Counted from the stretch's first letter, positions 25,705 through 35,738 are shown. The stretch is DNA of 64,000 bases from Laceyella putida (GCF_042665195.1 NZ_JBHTBW010000008.1:1-64000), one strand, 5' to 3'. Notes: generated from the sequence alone by a model not told the origin. Translations and numbers: made by a program.

Positions 25705-27639
25705 TTAATATTTTCTCGCTTTTTTCAGGTTGGTCTCTTTATTGCGGTGGGCTTCCTGCACATTGGGATTGTTCGAGACAGCCGCAATGCCCACATGCCA
25801 CCATGATTCATAACCATTGGTCATCGTCTTGGGAAGGACTTTAATATCAATCAACGTGGACACCGTTTGCTTCTTCGCGTCTTCAATCGCTGACTGAAGT
25901 TCTTCCAAGGTACTTACCTTGTAGGTTTTCACCCCATATCCGGCCGCACTATGGGCGAAATCAATTTTTATCAAGTCGCCATTCAATCGATTGGTTTCAG
26001 GGTTGCGATACCGGAATTCCGTTTGGAAGCTGCCCATGCCATTCCCCATTTGCAAGTTGTTGATGCATCCAAAACCCGCGTTATCAAATAGCAATACATT
26101 GATTTTTTTGCCTTCTTGAATGCTGGTCACCAATTCGGAATGCAGCATAAGATAGCTTCCATCACCGACCATGGCATAAACCTCTTTGTCCGGTTCAGCC
26201 ATTTTCACACCAAGAGCGCCGGATATTTCATACCCCATGCAGGAGTAACCGTATTCCATATGGTAGGTATTGGGTCGGCGGGACTTCCACATTCTTTGCA
26301 GGTCTCCGGGAAGGCTGCCCGCGGCTCCGATGATAATGGCATCTTCATCAATGAGTTTGTTAACTTGACCGATCACTTCTGTTTGTGTCAAACATGATTG
26401 ATAGGTTTCAACAAATTCGGGCAACACCTCATCAAGATGACCGGCAACTTCGGGCTTAAATCCTCTATCCTTGTATCGAATTTGATGGAGACGGTTAAGT
26501 TCGGCTTTCCACGCTTCTTTGGCCGCCTCAATTTCATGGGTATACCCTGAACGGTAATCATGCGCCTCCAACTCTTTTTCCAGGGCGAGAAGAGCTAATT
26601 TGGCGTCAGCCACTATCTTTGTCGCATCCAGCTTATGCGCGTGATATTCGGAAACGTTGATGGTTAAAAAATCCACTTCAGGATTTTGAAACAGTTGCTT
26701 CGACCCCGTTGTAAAGTCCGAATATCGCGTTCCAACCCCAATCACTAGATCCGCTTCTTTGGCGATTAGGTTCGCGGCCAGGTTGCCGGTTACCCCAATC
26801 CCCCCGAGATTATAGGCATGGGAACTTTCGATCGCGCTTTTTCCGGCTTGGGTTTCCCCATAAGGGATGTTGAACTTCTCGGCAAATCGCTTTAACGAGT
26901 CGGCTGCCTCGGAGTAACGAACACCCCCGCCACAGATGATAACGGGCTTTTTCTTTCCTTTTATCAACTCCACCGCATCTTTCAGATCCGACGCGGTCGG
27001 TACGCGACGTTCGATTCGATGGACACGTTTTTTGAAGAAAGACTCAGGGAAATCATACGCTTCTCCCTGTACATCTTGCGGAAGGGCGATGGTCACCGCC
27101 CCCGTATCGGCCGGGTCAGTGAGGACGCGCATGGCATTGATCATGGCGGCCATCAATTGTTCCGGTCGGTTGACACGATCCCAATATTTGCTGACAGCTC
27201 GGAACGCGTCATTTGTTGTTATGGTTAAGTCATGGACATGCTCAATTTGCTGAAGAACAGGATCCGGCTGCCTCGTGGCAAAAGTATCCCCGGGAAGCAA
27301 CAATACCGGGATGTTATTGGCGGATGCCGTGGCCGCGGCTGTAACCATATTGGCCGCACCCGGACCAACCGAGGACGTGCATGCCATGATTTGCCTGCGA
27401 TGCTTTTGCTTCGCGAATGCCACCGCGGCTTGGGCCATCCCCTGTTCATTTCTACCTTGGTAAACTTCAAGATCCCCCGGATCTTCTTCCAACGCTTGGC
27501 CAAGGCCCAATACATTTCCATGGCCAAATATGGTGAAGATCCCCTTTACAAACTTTTCCTCTTTTCCGTCAAATTCAATAAACTGCTGATTTAAAAATTG
27601 AATCAACGCTTGAGCCGTTGTCAGCCTCATCGTTTTCAT
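25705..27639 (-). CDS. iolD: 3D-(3,5/4)-trihydroxycyclohexane-1,2-dione hydrolase
   Basis: IolD opens the ring of the dione to 5-deoxy-glucuronate. It is a thiamine-diphosphate enzyme of 644 residues: an N-terminal PYR domain with GHGNVLGLGQAL and the activating Glu in YQGRNEQGMA; a central domain with GGGVRYSEA and GVGTRYSDF; a C-terminal PP domain with the ThDP/Mg motif MVGDGSYLM followed by LLFDNAGFGCINNLQ. The ribosome site is weak (GGTGGGAAATG). An AAGCGCTT palindrome lies 30 bp upstream, so a promoter here may start the iolDEBCA part of the operon. Confidence 0.95.
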   Translation of the reverse strand: MKTMRLTTAQALIQFLNQQFIEFDGKEEKFVKGIFTIFGHGNVLGLGQALEEDPGDLEVYQGRNEQGMAQAAVAFAKQKHRRQIMACTSSVGPGAANMVTAAATASANNIPVLLLPGDTFATRQPDPVLQQIEHVHDLTITTNDAFRAVSKYWDRVNRPEQLMAAMINAMRVLTDPADTGAVTIALPQDVQGEAYDFPESFFKKRVHRIERRVPTASDLKDAVELIKGKKKPVIICGGGVRYSEAADSLKRFAEKFNIPYGETQAGKSAIESSHAYNLGGIGVTGNLAANLIAKEADLVIGVGTRYSDFTTGSKQLFQNPEVDFLTINVSEYHAHKLDATKIVADAKLALLALEKELEAHDYRSGYTHEIEAAKEAWKAELNRLHQIRYKDRGFKPEVAGHLDEVLPEFVETYQSCLTQTEVIGQVNKLIDEDAIIIGAAGSLPGDLQRMWKSRRPNTYHMEYGYSCMGYEISGALGVKMAEPDKEVYAMVGDGSYLMLHSELVTSIQEGKKINVLLFDNAGFGCINNLQMGNGMGSFQTEFRYRNPETNRLNGDLIKIDFAHSAAGYGVKTYKVSTLEELQSAIEDAKKQTVSTLIDIKVLPKTMTNGYESWWHVGIAAVSNNPNVQEAHRNKETNLKKARKY

Positions 27640-27670
27640 TCTTTACATTTCCCACCTTTTCGTTGGGGTT

Positions 27671-27678
27671 AAGCGCTT
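27671..27678. promoter_or_regulatory. LacI/CcpA-type operator before iolD
   Basis: TTAAGCGCTTCA palindrome core 32 bp upstream of the iolD start. It belongs to the set of AAGCGCTT sites across the inositol locus. Confidence 0.55.
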
Positions 27679-27694
27679 CATTTTTTGCAAAAAG

Positions 27695-28537
27695 TCATTC
27701 GATTTGAAAGTATTTGCTTACCACGTTCTCAGTCGTTTCTTTCCCCACTTGGATTGTTCTTTCGACATCCCATTCCCAATATTCCGGCCTGAATAATTCG
27801 ATGGACACCATTTCCTGATAACCAATCTCTTTTAATGTGCCTAAGATGATATCCAGATCAATGGCTCCTTCTCCGGGCCATACTCTGTGATGATCCCTTA
27901 ATGCCCCAACGGGCAAATCTTCGCAGTCGTCAATATGAAACACATAAATTTTATTGGCGTCTGCGTTCTGCAAGTCTTTCACATTTGAGTTCATGGCATG
28001 GAAGTGAAAGCAATCCAGAACGATTCCCACCTGATCCCTGTTCACTTCTTCCACAATTTCATAGGCTTGGCCAAACGTATTGACAGAGCAATTGGGATAG
28101 CCGCAAAACTCTAAGGCTAATTTTGCGCCATAAGGTTGTGCCAGATCCGCCAGCTCATTTAAAACTCTTACGGTTTCTTCTTTGATCTGTGATTTGGTGT
28201 GGTCTCCAATGTCAAAAGTTGGGACGACAATGATTTTTTTGCAATGGATCACTTCGCCAATATCACAAAGAAATTTCAAGTCATCTTTAATTTGTTGATA
28301 CCCGGCTTCATCTCTGAAATTGATAAATTCCAATGCGTTAAAAGCATATGGCTTGATTCTGTTATTTTCGAAGAAGGTTTTAAGGTCTTCCACCGTATTT
28401 TCCGCCAAATAGTCCTTCAACTTATCCAACCTGATTTCAATCAATTCGTATCCGTGCTTCTCACAAAGCTCAAGATCCTTTTTAAGCGTTGAGTGTTTCA
28501 TCGTCGTCGCTTGGTTGAATGCGATTTTCATGGCCAT
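27695..28537 (-). CDS. iolI: 2-keto-myo-inositol (inosose) isomerase
   Basis: IolI interconverts 2-keto-myo-inositol and 1-keto-D-chiro-inositol, letting D-chiro-inositol enter the pathway. The 280-residue TIM barrel has KIAFNQATTMKHSTL at the start, LELCEKHGYELIEIR, the metal-site segments LALEFCGYPNCSVNTF and GIVLDCFHFHAMNS, and VWPGEGAIDLD and VSIELFRPEYWEW near the end, all very close in pattern to Bacillus IolI. It lies between the importer permease and iolD. Confidence 0.9.
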   Translation of the reverse strand: MAMKIAFNQATTMKHSTLKKDLELCEKHGYELIEIRLDKLKDYLAENTVEDLKTFFENNRIKPYAFNALEFINFRDEAGYQQIKDDLKFLCDIGEVIHCKKIIVVPTFDIGDHTKSQIKEETVRVLNELADLAQPYGAKLALEFCGYPNCSVNTFGQAYEIVEEVNRDQVGIVLDCFHFHAMNSNVKDLQNADANKIYVFHIDDCEDLPVGALRDHHRVWPGEGAIDLDIILGTLKEIGYQEMVSIELFRPEYWEWDVERTIQVGKETTENVVSKYFQIE

Positions 28538-28555
28538 TCCCCCAACCTATTCCCT

Positions 28556-29560
28556 TTAGGATTTTCTGTTTTTCCGCGCATCAATAAGGACGGCCGTCAC
28601 AATGATTGCTCCTTTCAAGATTTGCTGCCAATACGAAGACACGTTCAACAGGTCCAGACCATTGTTCATGACACCAATGATCAGAGCGCCGATAATGGTT
28701 CCGCCAATCGTCCCGATTCCTCCGGAAAGGCTGGTACCGCCAATGACCGCCGCGGCAATCGCATCCAATTCATACATGAGACCCGCCGTGGGCTGACCGG
28801 ACGCGATCCGGGAGGTTAAGATAATCCCCGCAATGGCGGATAATAAACCGGCATATGAATAAATCAAAATTTTGTACTTTTCTATATTCACACCGGCAAT
28901 GTGCGCCGCTTGCTCATTCCCCCCGATTGCGTATACATATTTCCCGAATTTTGTTTTATTGAGAAGGAGATAGGAAACAAGGCCCACCAAAGCAAAAATG
29001 ATAATGGGAACCGGTATACCAAGAATGGCACCTTGGCCGATAAACTTGAAGGTATCCGATAAATTCCCGATCGGTCTTCCGTCGCTGAAAAGCAAAGCCA
29101 ATCCCCTCGCCGCCGTCATCATGCCAAGTGTCACAACAAAAGGGGCGATTTTTCCTTTCGCGATGATGGTTCCATTAATCACGCCCGTAAGAATTCCCAC
29201 ACCAAGACCGATGGCAACCGCCAAAAGAACGGGATAGCTATCCGCTTGCGCGAAGCTGGCCACTACCACTGAGACAAGAGCAATAACTGAACCCGAAGAC
29301 AAATCAATCCCTTGTGTGATGATGATCATCGTTACGCCGATGGCCACAATGCCGATGACCGACATTTGCCTCACGATATTGAGTATATTGCCGGATGTAA
29401 AGAACGTAGGCGAAAGAATCGACATGAAAATAATCAACGCGATAAGAATAAACAGCATTCCGTATCGATTCAAAACGTGGTAGGCTTTCTCTTTAAAATG
29501 GTTCCTGCTGGCTGCTTTGGGCTGTTCATGTTTGTTCTCAATCGTAACTTCGCTGCTCAT
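28556..29560 (-). CDS. Sugar/inositol ABC transporter permease (RbsC-like)
   Basis: A 334-residue inner-membrane permease of the BPD_transp_2 family with about ten helices, including the conserved VTLGMMTAARGLALLFSDG and YAIGGNEQAAHIAGVNIEK loops and the final SGGIGTIGGTIIGALIIGVM. It pairs with the double ATPase and binding protein upstream. Location inside the iol genes implies that inositol is the likely substrate, replacing the MFS inositol transporters of Bacillus subtilis, which are not seen here. Confidence 0.9.
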   Translation of the reverse strand: MSSEVTIENKHEQPKAASRNHFKEKAYHVLNRYGMLFILIALIIFMSILSPTFFTSGNILNIVRQMSVIGIVAIGVTMIIITQGIDLSSGSVIALVSVVVASFAQADSYPVLLAVAIGLGVGILTGVINGTIIAKGKIAPFVVTLGMMTAARGLALLFSDGRPIGNLSDTFKFIGQGAILGIPVPIIIFALVGLVSYLLLNKTKFGKYVYAIGGNEQAAHIAGVNIEKYKILIYSYAGLLSAIAGIILTSRIASGQPTAGLMYELDAIAAAVIGGTSLSGGIGTIGGTIIGALIIGVMNNGLDLLNVSSYWQQILKGAIIVTAVLIDARKNRKS

Positions 29561-29587
29561 CTCTGCTTCCTCCTGACTTTTCTTAAT

Positions 29588-31093
29588 CTAGTTGCTGATC
29601 AACGCACCGGTCGCCAACTGCATGATTTTTTCCTGTGTCGCCTCATCTCTGTTCAATTCCCCCATTTTTTTGCCTTGGTGCATCACGATAATCCAGTCGC
29701 TCAACCCCAAAATTTCCGGCAACTCGGAGGAAATGACCACAATCGCTTTCCCTTTATTGGCCAGGTTGAAAATGAGCTGATAGATTTCTGATTTGGCACC
29801 CACATCAATCCCTCTTGTTGGCTCATCCAAGAACAAAATATCGGGATCATGAAGCATCCATCTAGCGATTAAAGCTTTTTGTTGATTTCCGCCGCTTAGA
29901 TATTTCATCGTTTGATTTAGGCTTGGCGTCTTGATAGCCAATTGCTCGGCTTGCTTTTGACAATCCGATTGGATTCGCTTTTGCTTCAGGAATCCGCTTT
30001 TTGTATATTCATCTATATTGACGGTAATCATATTGTCCTGAACCGAAAGGGGCAGAAACAAACCCGTTAATTTCCTATCCTCTGTCAGCAATCCCATCCC
30101 ATATTTAATCGCATCGCGTGGAGAACGAATCACCACTTTTTCGCCTCCGACAAAGATTTCACCCGAATCGGGAGGGGTAATTCCGAATACACTTTCCATT
30201 ACTTCCGTCCGTCCGGAACCCATCAAGCCAGCAAAGCCGATGATTTCCCCTTTTCTGACTTCAAAACTGACATCCTCGAATTTTCCTTTTTTGGATAAAT
30301 TATTCACCGATAAGGCCGTCTCTGTGATTTCTGCAGGTTTTTTGTTAAAAACTTGATTTAATTCCCTGCCCACCATCATTTCAATCAATTGCTCTTTTGT
30401 GACGTGATCACTGGGTTTTGTTCCGACAACCTTTCCATCTCTTAAAACGGTAATTTCATCTGTGATTTGCGCTAGCTCATCCATCTTGTGCGTGATGTAG
30501 ATGATCGATACTCCTTCTTTTTTTAGGGAACGTATGATTTTAAAGAGATGATTGACTTCTTTTTCGGTAATCGCGGATGTCGGCTCATCCATAATAATCA
30601 ATTTGGAATGATGGGAAATGGCCTTCGCGATCTCCACCATTTGCGTATTCGCAATGCTAAGGTCGACCATCTTCGCATTGGGGTCAATATCTATTTCCAG
30701 TTTTTCGAAAAGTTTTCTCGTATTTGCTTCAAGTTCCTTTGCTTTCACCCAACCCGTCAATCCATAGCTGGGTTCTCTCCCCAAAAAAATATTTTCTGCC
30801 ACAGTCATATGCGGTATCGGGCTAAGCTCTTGGTGAATCATCGAAATCCCTTTATCAAGGGCGTTTTTAATATTCGAGAGATTTAACTGTTCACCGTCGA
30901 ATGTGATAACGCCGTCATCGGGACGATAAATCCCGATCAATATTTTCATTAACGTTGATTTTCCCGCGCCATTCTCACCCATTAACGCATGCACAGTTCC
31001 TTTCCTCACCTTGAGCTGCACATTGTTCAAGGCCTTAACCCCTGGGAATTCCTTTGAGATATTGACCATTTCCAAGATATAGTCCCCACTCAT
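29588..31093 (-). CDS. Sugar/inositol ABC transporter ATPase (RbsA-like, two domains)
   Basis: A cytoplasmic 501-residue protein with two fused nucleotide-binding domains. The first has Walker A GENGAGKST, a signature region in VDLSIANTQMVEIAKAIS and Walker B LIIMDEPTSA; the second has the degenerate Walker A GLMGSGRTEV, LSGGNQQKALIARW and LFLDEPTRGIDV, the normal RbsA/MglA pattern. ATG 31093 follows AAGGAGG; the longer frame upstream lacks a ribosome site. It energises the permease gene next to it. Confidence 0.92.
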   Translation of the reverse strand: MSGDYILEMVNISKEFPGVKALNNVQLKVRKGTVHALMGENGAGKSTLMKILIGIYRPDDGVITFDGEQLNLSNIKNALDKGISMIHQELSPIPHMTVAENIFLGREPSYGLTGWVKAKELEANTRKLFEKLEIDIDPNAKMVDLSIANTQMVEIAKAISHHSKLIIMDEPTSAITEKEVNHLFKIIRSLKKEGVSIIYITHKMDELAQITDEITVLRDGKVVGTKPSDHVTKEQLIEMMVGRELNQVFNKKPAEITETALSVNNLSKKGKFEDVSFEVRKGEIIGFAGLMGSGRTEVMESVFGITPPDSGEIFVGGEKVVIRSPRDAIKYGMGLLTEDRKLTGLFLPLSVQDNMITVNIDEYTKSGFLKQKRIQSDCQKQAEQLAIKTPSLNQTMKYLSGGNQQKALIARWMLHDPDILFLDEPTRGIDVGAKSEIYQLIFNLANKGKAIVVISSELPEILGLSDWIIVMHQGKKMGELNRDEATQEKIMQLATGALISN

Positions 31094-31191
31094 GCCCTTA
31101 CCTCCTTTTCGATGGCATGACTGTTTGAATGAAAGGACACCAACCGGCATCGTGCCCTTTCATTTTGTGTTGTGAGATGCGGCCCAAGCTC

Positions 31192-32139
31192 TTACTGCCA
31201 TTTTTTGATATACTCATCCACATTATTTTTCGTCACTAATTCGTAAGGAATCCAGTTGAACTTTTCCACCTGTTCGCCTTTCGCCGCTTTAATGGCGGTT
31301 TCCAGTCCGCCTTTCCCCTGTCCTTTGGCATTTTGGAAAACAGTTGCTTTTAATTTTCCTTCTTTTACAAATCCCAACGCATCCGGGGTGGCATCGACAC
31401 CCGCTACGATGACGTCATTCAGTTTTCCTGCCGCTTCGAGCGCCATAATGGCTCCGATCGCCATTTCATCGTTGTTGGCTACAACGGCATCAATTTTCTT
31501 GCCTGACTGCAACCAGTTTTCCATCAGATTCATGCCTTTTGCCCGATCCCATTCCGCAGTCCCTTCTAGCACAACCTTCATACCCGGATGCTTTTTAATG
31601 ATTTGCTTGTTTCCTTCCGTCCTTTTAATTTGCGCCTCATGTCCCATCTGGCCATTCATAATCGCAATGTTCCCTTTTCCATTAAGGATCTTCGCCACTT
31701 CTTCCATTTCCATTAGACCGGCTTTGATGGACTCCGAACCAACATAAGCAGTCGCTTTATCCACACCTTTATATTGTCTGTTGACGACTACGATAGGCAC
31801 ATTGGCTTGATTGGCCTTATCAACCAAATCTGGGGCGGAGACCGTGTCAACCGGTACCAACACAATCGCGTCCACTTGCTGAAGGGTGAAGTTCTCAATT
31901 TGCGATAACTGCTTACTGGCATCATTCTGCGCATCCACATATATAACTTCCACATCTTTTTGTGTTTTTTGATATTCTTTCATTCCATCGTGCAAATAGC
32001 TCAACCACTTATCATCAAAGTCAGGAAGCGCTACACCAATGACAAGTTTGTTCCCCTTATCTGTTCCGCATCCAACAACGAATAAAGTCAAGGCAAGAAT
32101 CAAGGACATGAATAGAACAATGCTCTTTCTGATTGCCAT
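31192..32139 (-). CDS. Substrate-binding lipoprotein of the inositol/sugar importer (RbsB-like)
   Basis: A 315-residue extracytoplasmic binding protein. The signal peptide ends in the lipobox FVVGC (Cys24), which anchors it to the membrane. The mature part is a Peripla_BP_4 fold with LVIGVALPDFDDKW, VDAIVLVPVD and VVANNDEMAIGAIMALEAAG. It should deliver inositol or a related cyclitol to the RbsAC-like partners downstream. ATG 32139 follows AGGAGG. It follows the 395-residue dehydrogenase gene by 81 bp, probably in one transcript. Confidence 0.92.
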   Translation of the reverse strand: MAIRKSIVLFMSLILALTLFVVGCGTDKGNKLVIGVALPDFDDKWLSYLHDGMKEYQKTQKDVEVIYVDAQNDASKQLSQIENFTLQQVDAIVLVPVDTVSAPDLVDKANQANVPIVVVNRQYKGVDKATAYVGSESIKAGLMEMEEVAKILNGKGNIAIMNGQMGHEAQIKRTEGNKQIIKKHPGMKVVLEGTAEWDRAKGMNLMENWLQSGKKIDAVVANNDEMAIGAIMALEAAGKLNDVIVAGVDATPDALGFVKEGKLKATVFQNAKGQGKGGLETAIKAAKGEQVEKFNWIPYELVTKNNVDEYIKKWQ

Positions 32140-32220
32140 GGAAAGAACCTCCTTTTGATCATTCGTTTTTACAGTAACACTTCCTGAAAACAGCCCCGTA
32201 CAGAATGAATCAAATCCACC

Positions 32221-33408
32221 TTAACTTCTCACATGTATCTCTTGCGAAACGCTGACCCAACTCCGTGTTTTAACGGATTGTTCCACGGCTTCCAATACCG
32301 CCTGGTTTTTAACCCCGTCTTCAAAGTTCGGTTGAGGGCTATATCCTTTGGATATTCCATTCATCAACTCGGATACGATGTTAATGAACGTATGCTCATA
32401 CCCGATGCTATGCCCGGCTGGCCAATACGCCCCGGCATAGGGGTGTTCTTCTTCAGTGCAATGAATGGTTCGGAAACCTTGCGATCCCGGTTCATCATCT
32501 CCTAAATACACTTGCAATTGGTTCAAATTCTCCATGTCCCAACGCAGTGATCCTTTTTCTCCATTGATTTCGAAACGATTGCCCGCTCGATTTCCTTTGC
32601 AGAACCGTGATGATTCAAAGGTGCCCAGAGCCCCATTTTTAAAACGCGCCAAGAATGCAGTAGCGTCATCGACGGTCACTTCTCCCCACTGATCACTTTC
32701 AATTCGCCCCTTCAAATTCTCTGTCATGGAACCAAACGGACGTTTTTTGATGAAAGTTTCCATCATTCCCACCACTTCACAGAACTCCCCAACCAAGAAT
32801 CTTGCTAGGTCGATGATATGAGCCCCTAAATCACCGAGCGTCCCACCCCCTGATATTTCTTTCCGCAGGCGCCAGGTGAGGGGGAAATGGGGATCCATCA
32901 ACCAGTCTTGTAGGAAAGTGGCGCGAATGTGATAAATTTTTCCCAATCTTCCTTCTTCTATTAATTTTTTGGCAAATTGCACCGCCGGAGAGAAACGATA
33001 ATTATGGCAAATCATATGGGTTACACCGGCTTTGTTTACGGCTTCCAGCATTCGTTTGGCTTGATCCAGAGAGAAGGCCAAAGGTTTTTCGCAAAACACA
33101 TGCTTTCCTGCTTCAGCAGCAGCAATCGCGATTTCGGCGTGTGTATTGTTGGGTGTGACGATATCGATCAAATCGATATCGTCCCTTTCAATCAAGCGAC
33201 GCCAATCCGTTTCCCAAGATGCCCAACCCATTTTGTCTGCTGCCGCTTTAACCCCTTCTTCATCCCGACCCACAATCACTTGCAAAACCGGAACCGCATC
33301 TAAATCAAAATAGAACGGAACATCTCGGTAGGCATGAGAGTGGGCTCTTCCCATTAACCTATAACCAACCATCCCAACCCGTATCTGTTTTTTTTGTTTC
33401 ATCTTCAC
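32221..33408 (-). CDS. Gfo/Idh/MocA-family dehydrogenase (probable inositol-related)
   Basis: A 395-residue NAD(P)-dependent oxidoreductase with an N-terminal Rossmann motif (VGMVGYRLMGRAH), the catalytic EKPLAF Lys, and a C-terminal domain with GGGTLGDLGAHIIDLARFLVG containing the catalytic Asp/His pair. Length and motif resemble dehydrogenases of scyllo-inositol or inositol stereoisomers, but the exact substrate cannot be told. It starts a unit with the transporter genes, and an AAGCGCTT operator lies 36 bp before the start. Confidence 0.85.
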   Translation of the reverse strand: MKMKQKKQIRVGMVGYRLMGRAHSHAYRDVPFYFDLDAVPVLQVIVGRDEEGVKAAADKMGWASWETDWRRLIERDDIDLIDIVTPNNTHAEIAIAAAEAGKHVFCEKPLAFSLDQAKRMLEAVNKAGVTHMICHNYRFSPAVQFAKKLIEEGRLGKIYHIRATFLQDWLMDPHFPLTWRLRKEISGGGTLGDLGAHIIDLARFLVGEFCEVVGMMETFIKKRPFGSMTENLKGRIESDQWGEVTVDDATAFLARFKNGALGTFESSRFCKGNRAGNRFEINGEKGSLRWDMENLNQLQVYLGDDEPGSQGFRTIHCTEEEHPYAGAYWPAGHSIGYEHTFINIVSELMNGISKGYSPQPNFEDGVKNQAVLEAVEQSVKTRSWVSVSQEIHVRS

Positions 33409-33443
33409 CCAATCCTTTTATTTTTTAGTAATACAATAAATGT

Positions 33444-33451
33444 AAGCGCTT
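33444..33451. promoter_or_regulatory. LacI/CcpA-type operator
   Basis: TGTAAGCGCTTTAA, one mismatch from the CcpA cre consensus, upstream of the 395-residue dehydrogenase gene and the importer operon. Confidence 0.6.
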
Positions 33452-33480
33452 TAATTGAGTGAAAAAATTTTTTCTTTCCA

Positions 33481-34476
33481 TTAAACTCCTTGCCGGAAAT
33501 CGATGCGTTTTCCGGTTTTGGCACTTTCATAAATCGCTTCCAACAATTGAATCGAACGGAATCCATCCTCAGCTGTCACTGGAGGTTGGGTCCCTTGGAC
33601 AATCGCATCAATGAATAAGCGATCTTCCTCCGCATATCCCCACTTCTCTTCTATAGTCAGTTGATAAAAGTCGCTAATCCGGGCTGATTGATGCAAACCA
33701 GGGGAATACATCACTTTTTCCAATTCTTGTGTTGTGATGGTGGAATATTTCCCATAGACCTCCAAGCTCTCAAACGGAAAACTCCATCCGGCGTGAGCGT
33801 AGGTAACAAAATTGGCGACGGTTCCCGATTCAAAGGTGAGCATGATGGCAAAAGTGTCCAGTTCAGCCTCCGAGATATTTTGTCTCGCTTCGCAATAAAC
33901 GGTTTGCACCTCCCCAAATAAATAACGGCTCAAATCCATGAGATGAAAAGGTGTTTCATACAGGAACCCGCCTGTAACCTGCGGATTGGAGGTCCAAGGT
34001 GGGTTTAATAACTCTCCCCGGTTCATCTTTATATTTGCCAAGTATGGAATCAGCTCCCCTGAATCGATCAATGCCTTCACTCTCTTGTAAACCGAAGCAT
34101 AACGTCGGTTCATTCCCAAATTATATACCGCTTTTGATGTTGCAGCCGTCTCTTTGATTTGCTCCGCTTCCGCCAGGGAGGTGGCCATCGGTTTTTCCGA
34201 AAACACATGAATGTCATTTTGCAGGCACTTCAGCACCGGTTCCACATGCAAAGTATTGGGAGTCGTCACATATACCGCATGAACGCCAAGATCAAATAAA
34301 TCTTCCACACTTCTAACGGCTTTGGCGTTTCCCGCTTCCTTCGCCATGGCAGTTGCTCTTTCTTCGGAAATATCCGCTACGCCAACAATTTCCACTCTTT
34401 CATCTTTTTTCAGGATAGAGGTGTGTACCTTCGCGATCCCTCCCGCTCCCAAAATTCCGACTTTAACTTCAGACAT
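33481..34476 (-). CDS. Gfo/Idh/MocA-family dehydrogenase, second copy
   Basis: A 331-residue oxidoreductase with the Rossmann motif GILGAGGIAKVHTS, FSEKPMAT holding the catalytic Lys, and GGFLYETPFHLMDLSRYLFG supplying the Asp/His pair. It differs in its substrate region from its two neighbours, so each probably oxidises a different cyclitol or sugar. Own promoter region with an AAGCGCTT site 45 bp upstream. Confidence 0.85.
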   Translation of the reverse strand: MSEVKVGILGAGGIAKVHTSILKKDERVEIVGVADISEERATAMAKEAGNAKAVRSVEDLFDLGVHAVYVTTPNTLHVEPVLKCLQNDIHVFSEKPMATSLAEAEQIKETAATSKAVYNLGMNRRYASVYKRVKALIDSGELIPYLANIKMNRGELLNPPWTSNPQVTGGFLYETPFHLMDLSRYLFGEVQTVYCEARQNISEAELDTFAIMLTFESGTVANFVTYAHAGWSFPFESLEVYGKYSTITTQELEKVMYSPGLHQSARISDFYQLTIEEKWGYAEEDRLFIDAIVQGTQPPVTAEDGFRSIQLLEAIYESAKTGKRIDFRQGV

Positions 34477-34520
34477 TTTCCGATCTCCCTCTCCCGTTAT
34501 TTAGAGTACCGTCAAACGGA

Positions 34521-34528
34521 AAGCGCTT
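34521..34528. promoter_or_regulatory. LacI/CcpA-type operator
   Basis: GAAAGCGCTTTAC, with a second related half-site (GAAACGCTTTC) at 34542-34552, before the 331-residue dehydrogenase gene. Confidence 0.6.
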
Positions 34529-34562
34529 TACATCCTGGTTGTGAAACGCTTTCATTTCAGCT

Positions 34563-35582
34563 TTAGTTGCTCTGATCCTTAATTTTTGATCGATGAACAC
34601 CGGTCGATTTTCGGATGATAAGCTTCGGCAACAGCACAATCCGTTGTTTTGTTTTGCTTTTCCCTTCAATCTCTTCTATGAGCAAATCGACAACTTTGGA
34701 GCACATATCTTGGATCGGTTGTCCAACGGTTGTTAAAGGGGGGTCAGTGCTCCTGGATAAAAGGGTGTTGTCAAATCCAACGATGGAAAGTTCATCAGGA
34801 ATGCTTATCCCTCTTTCCCTGACAGCAAGTATAACGGAAATAGCCAATAGGTCATTACAAGCAAATATCGCGGTTGGCGGAATTGATTTATCCAGCAATT
34901 GCCCTGTGAGACGTTCCACATCTTCCGGACTGGAATCACTTATGACAATCATTTCTTCACAAATCTCCAGCCCCTTATCCTGCAACGCCTGCTTGTATCC
35001 ACGAATGCGTTCCCGGCTGCTGTTGGCATCTTCCCCAATGACCGCTATTTTTTCATGGCCAAGTGATATCAAGTGGGAAGCCACTTCATACCCTCCCATA
35101 AAGTCATCGACTTTTACGCTGTTAACCGATAAGGAAGGATAAGACTCAGTAAGAAGCACAACCGGAGTCTGTTCCTCAAGCAATTCTGTGATAACCTCTT
35201 CATTGTTAAAGCGACCGGCTAAGATAAACCCATCCACACTCTTCTGTTTTAACAGTGATACGTAGAAGGCCTCTTTTTGCGTGTCAAAATCGGTACTGCA
35301 GATGACAAGATTAAAGCCCCGTTCATGCGCGCGATCTTCCACTCTGCGAGCCATCTCCGCAACGAAAGGGTTTGCCAGATCGGGTAACAGGAATCCGATC
35401 GTAGATGTGCGCTTCCCTGTTAAGGCTGATGCAAGGATGCTTGGCTTATAATTGAGTTCCTTCATCACTTTTAAAACTTTTTCTTTGGATTTCTTTCCGA
35501 CTTGCTGATTATTAATCACCTTTGAAACAGTGGCTATGGAAACACCCGCTTCCTTCGCCACGTCATAGATGGTCGGTTTCAT
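34563..35582 (-). CDS. LacI-family regulator, likely controller of the inositol locus
   Basis: A 339-residue repressor-type protein. Residues 3-25 form the LacI helix-turn-helix (TIYDVAKEAGVSIATVSKVI), the hinge helix contains NYKPSILASALTG, and the rest is a Peripla_BP_3 effector domain (FACNDLLAISVILAVRERG, IVGFDNTLLS). It occupies the place where DeoR-type IolR would be expected in Bacillus. TTAAGCGCTTAA lies about 70 bp before its start and copies precede the other units, so it probably regulates itself and the locus. The inducer is not known. Confidence 0.9.
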   Translation of the reverse strand: MKPTIYDVAKEAGVSIATVSKVINNQQVGKKSKEKVLKVMKELNYKPSILASALTGKRTSTIGFLLPDLANPFVAEMARRVEDRAHERGFNLVICSTDFDTQKEAFYVSLLKQKSVDGFILAGRFNNEEVITELLEEQTPVVLLTESYPSLSVNSVKVDDFMGGYEVASHLISLGHEKIAVIGEDANSSRERIRGYKQALQDKGLEICEEMIVISDSSPEDVERLTGQLLDKSIPPTAIFACNDLLAISVILAVRERGISIPDELSIVGFDNTLLSRSTDPPLTTVGQPIQDMCSKVVDLLIEEIEGKSKTKQRIVLLPKLIIRKSTGVHRSKIKDQSN

Positions 35583-35649
35583 TGATTTTAGTCCTTCTTT
35601 CCACTTTCACACATTGAATATTTTCACACGATTAAATTATCTGTATATT

Positions 35650-35657
35650 AAGCGCTT
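35650..35657. promoter_or_regulatory. LacI-type operator before the regulator gene
   Basis: Perfect palindrome TTAAGCGCTTAA upstream of the LacI-family gene; a half-site (TCGCTTAATAT) lies near 35720. Confidence 0.6.
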
Positions 35658-35738
35658 AACATCATTCTACTCATCCACCGTAAAACAATCAAGAGGAACC
35701 TTTTCTTCGACAATTTAAATCGCTTAATATAGAAGAAA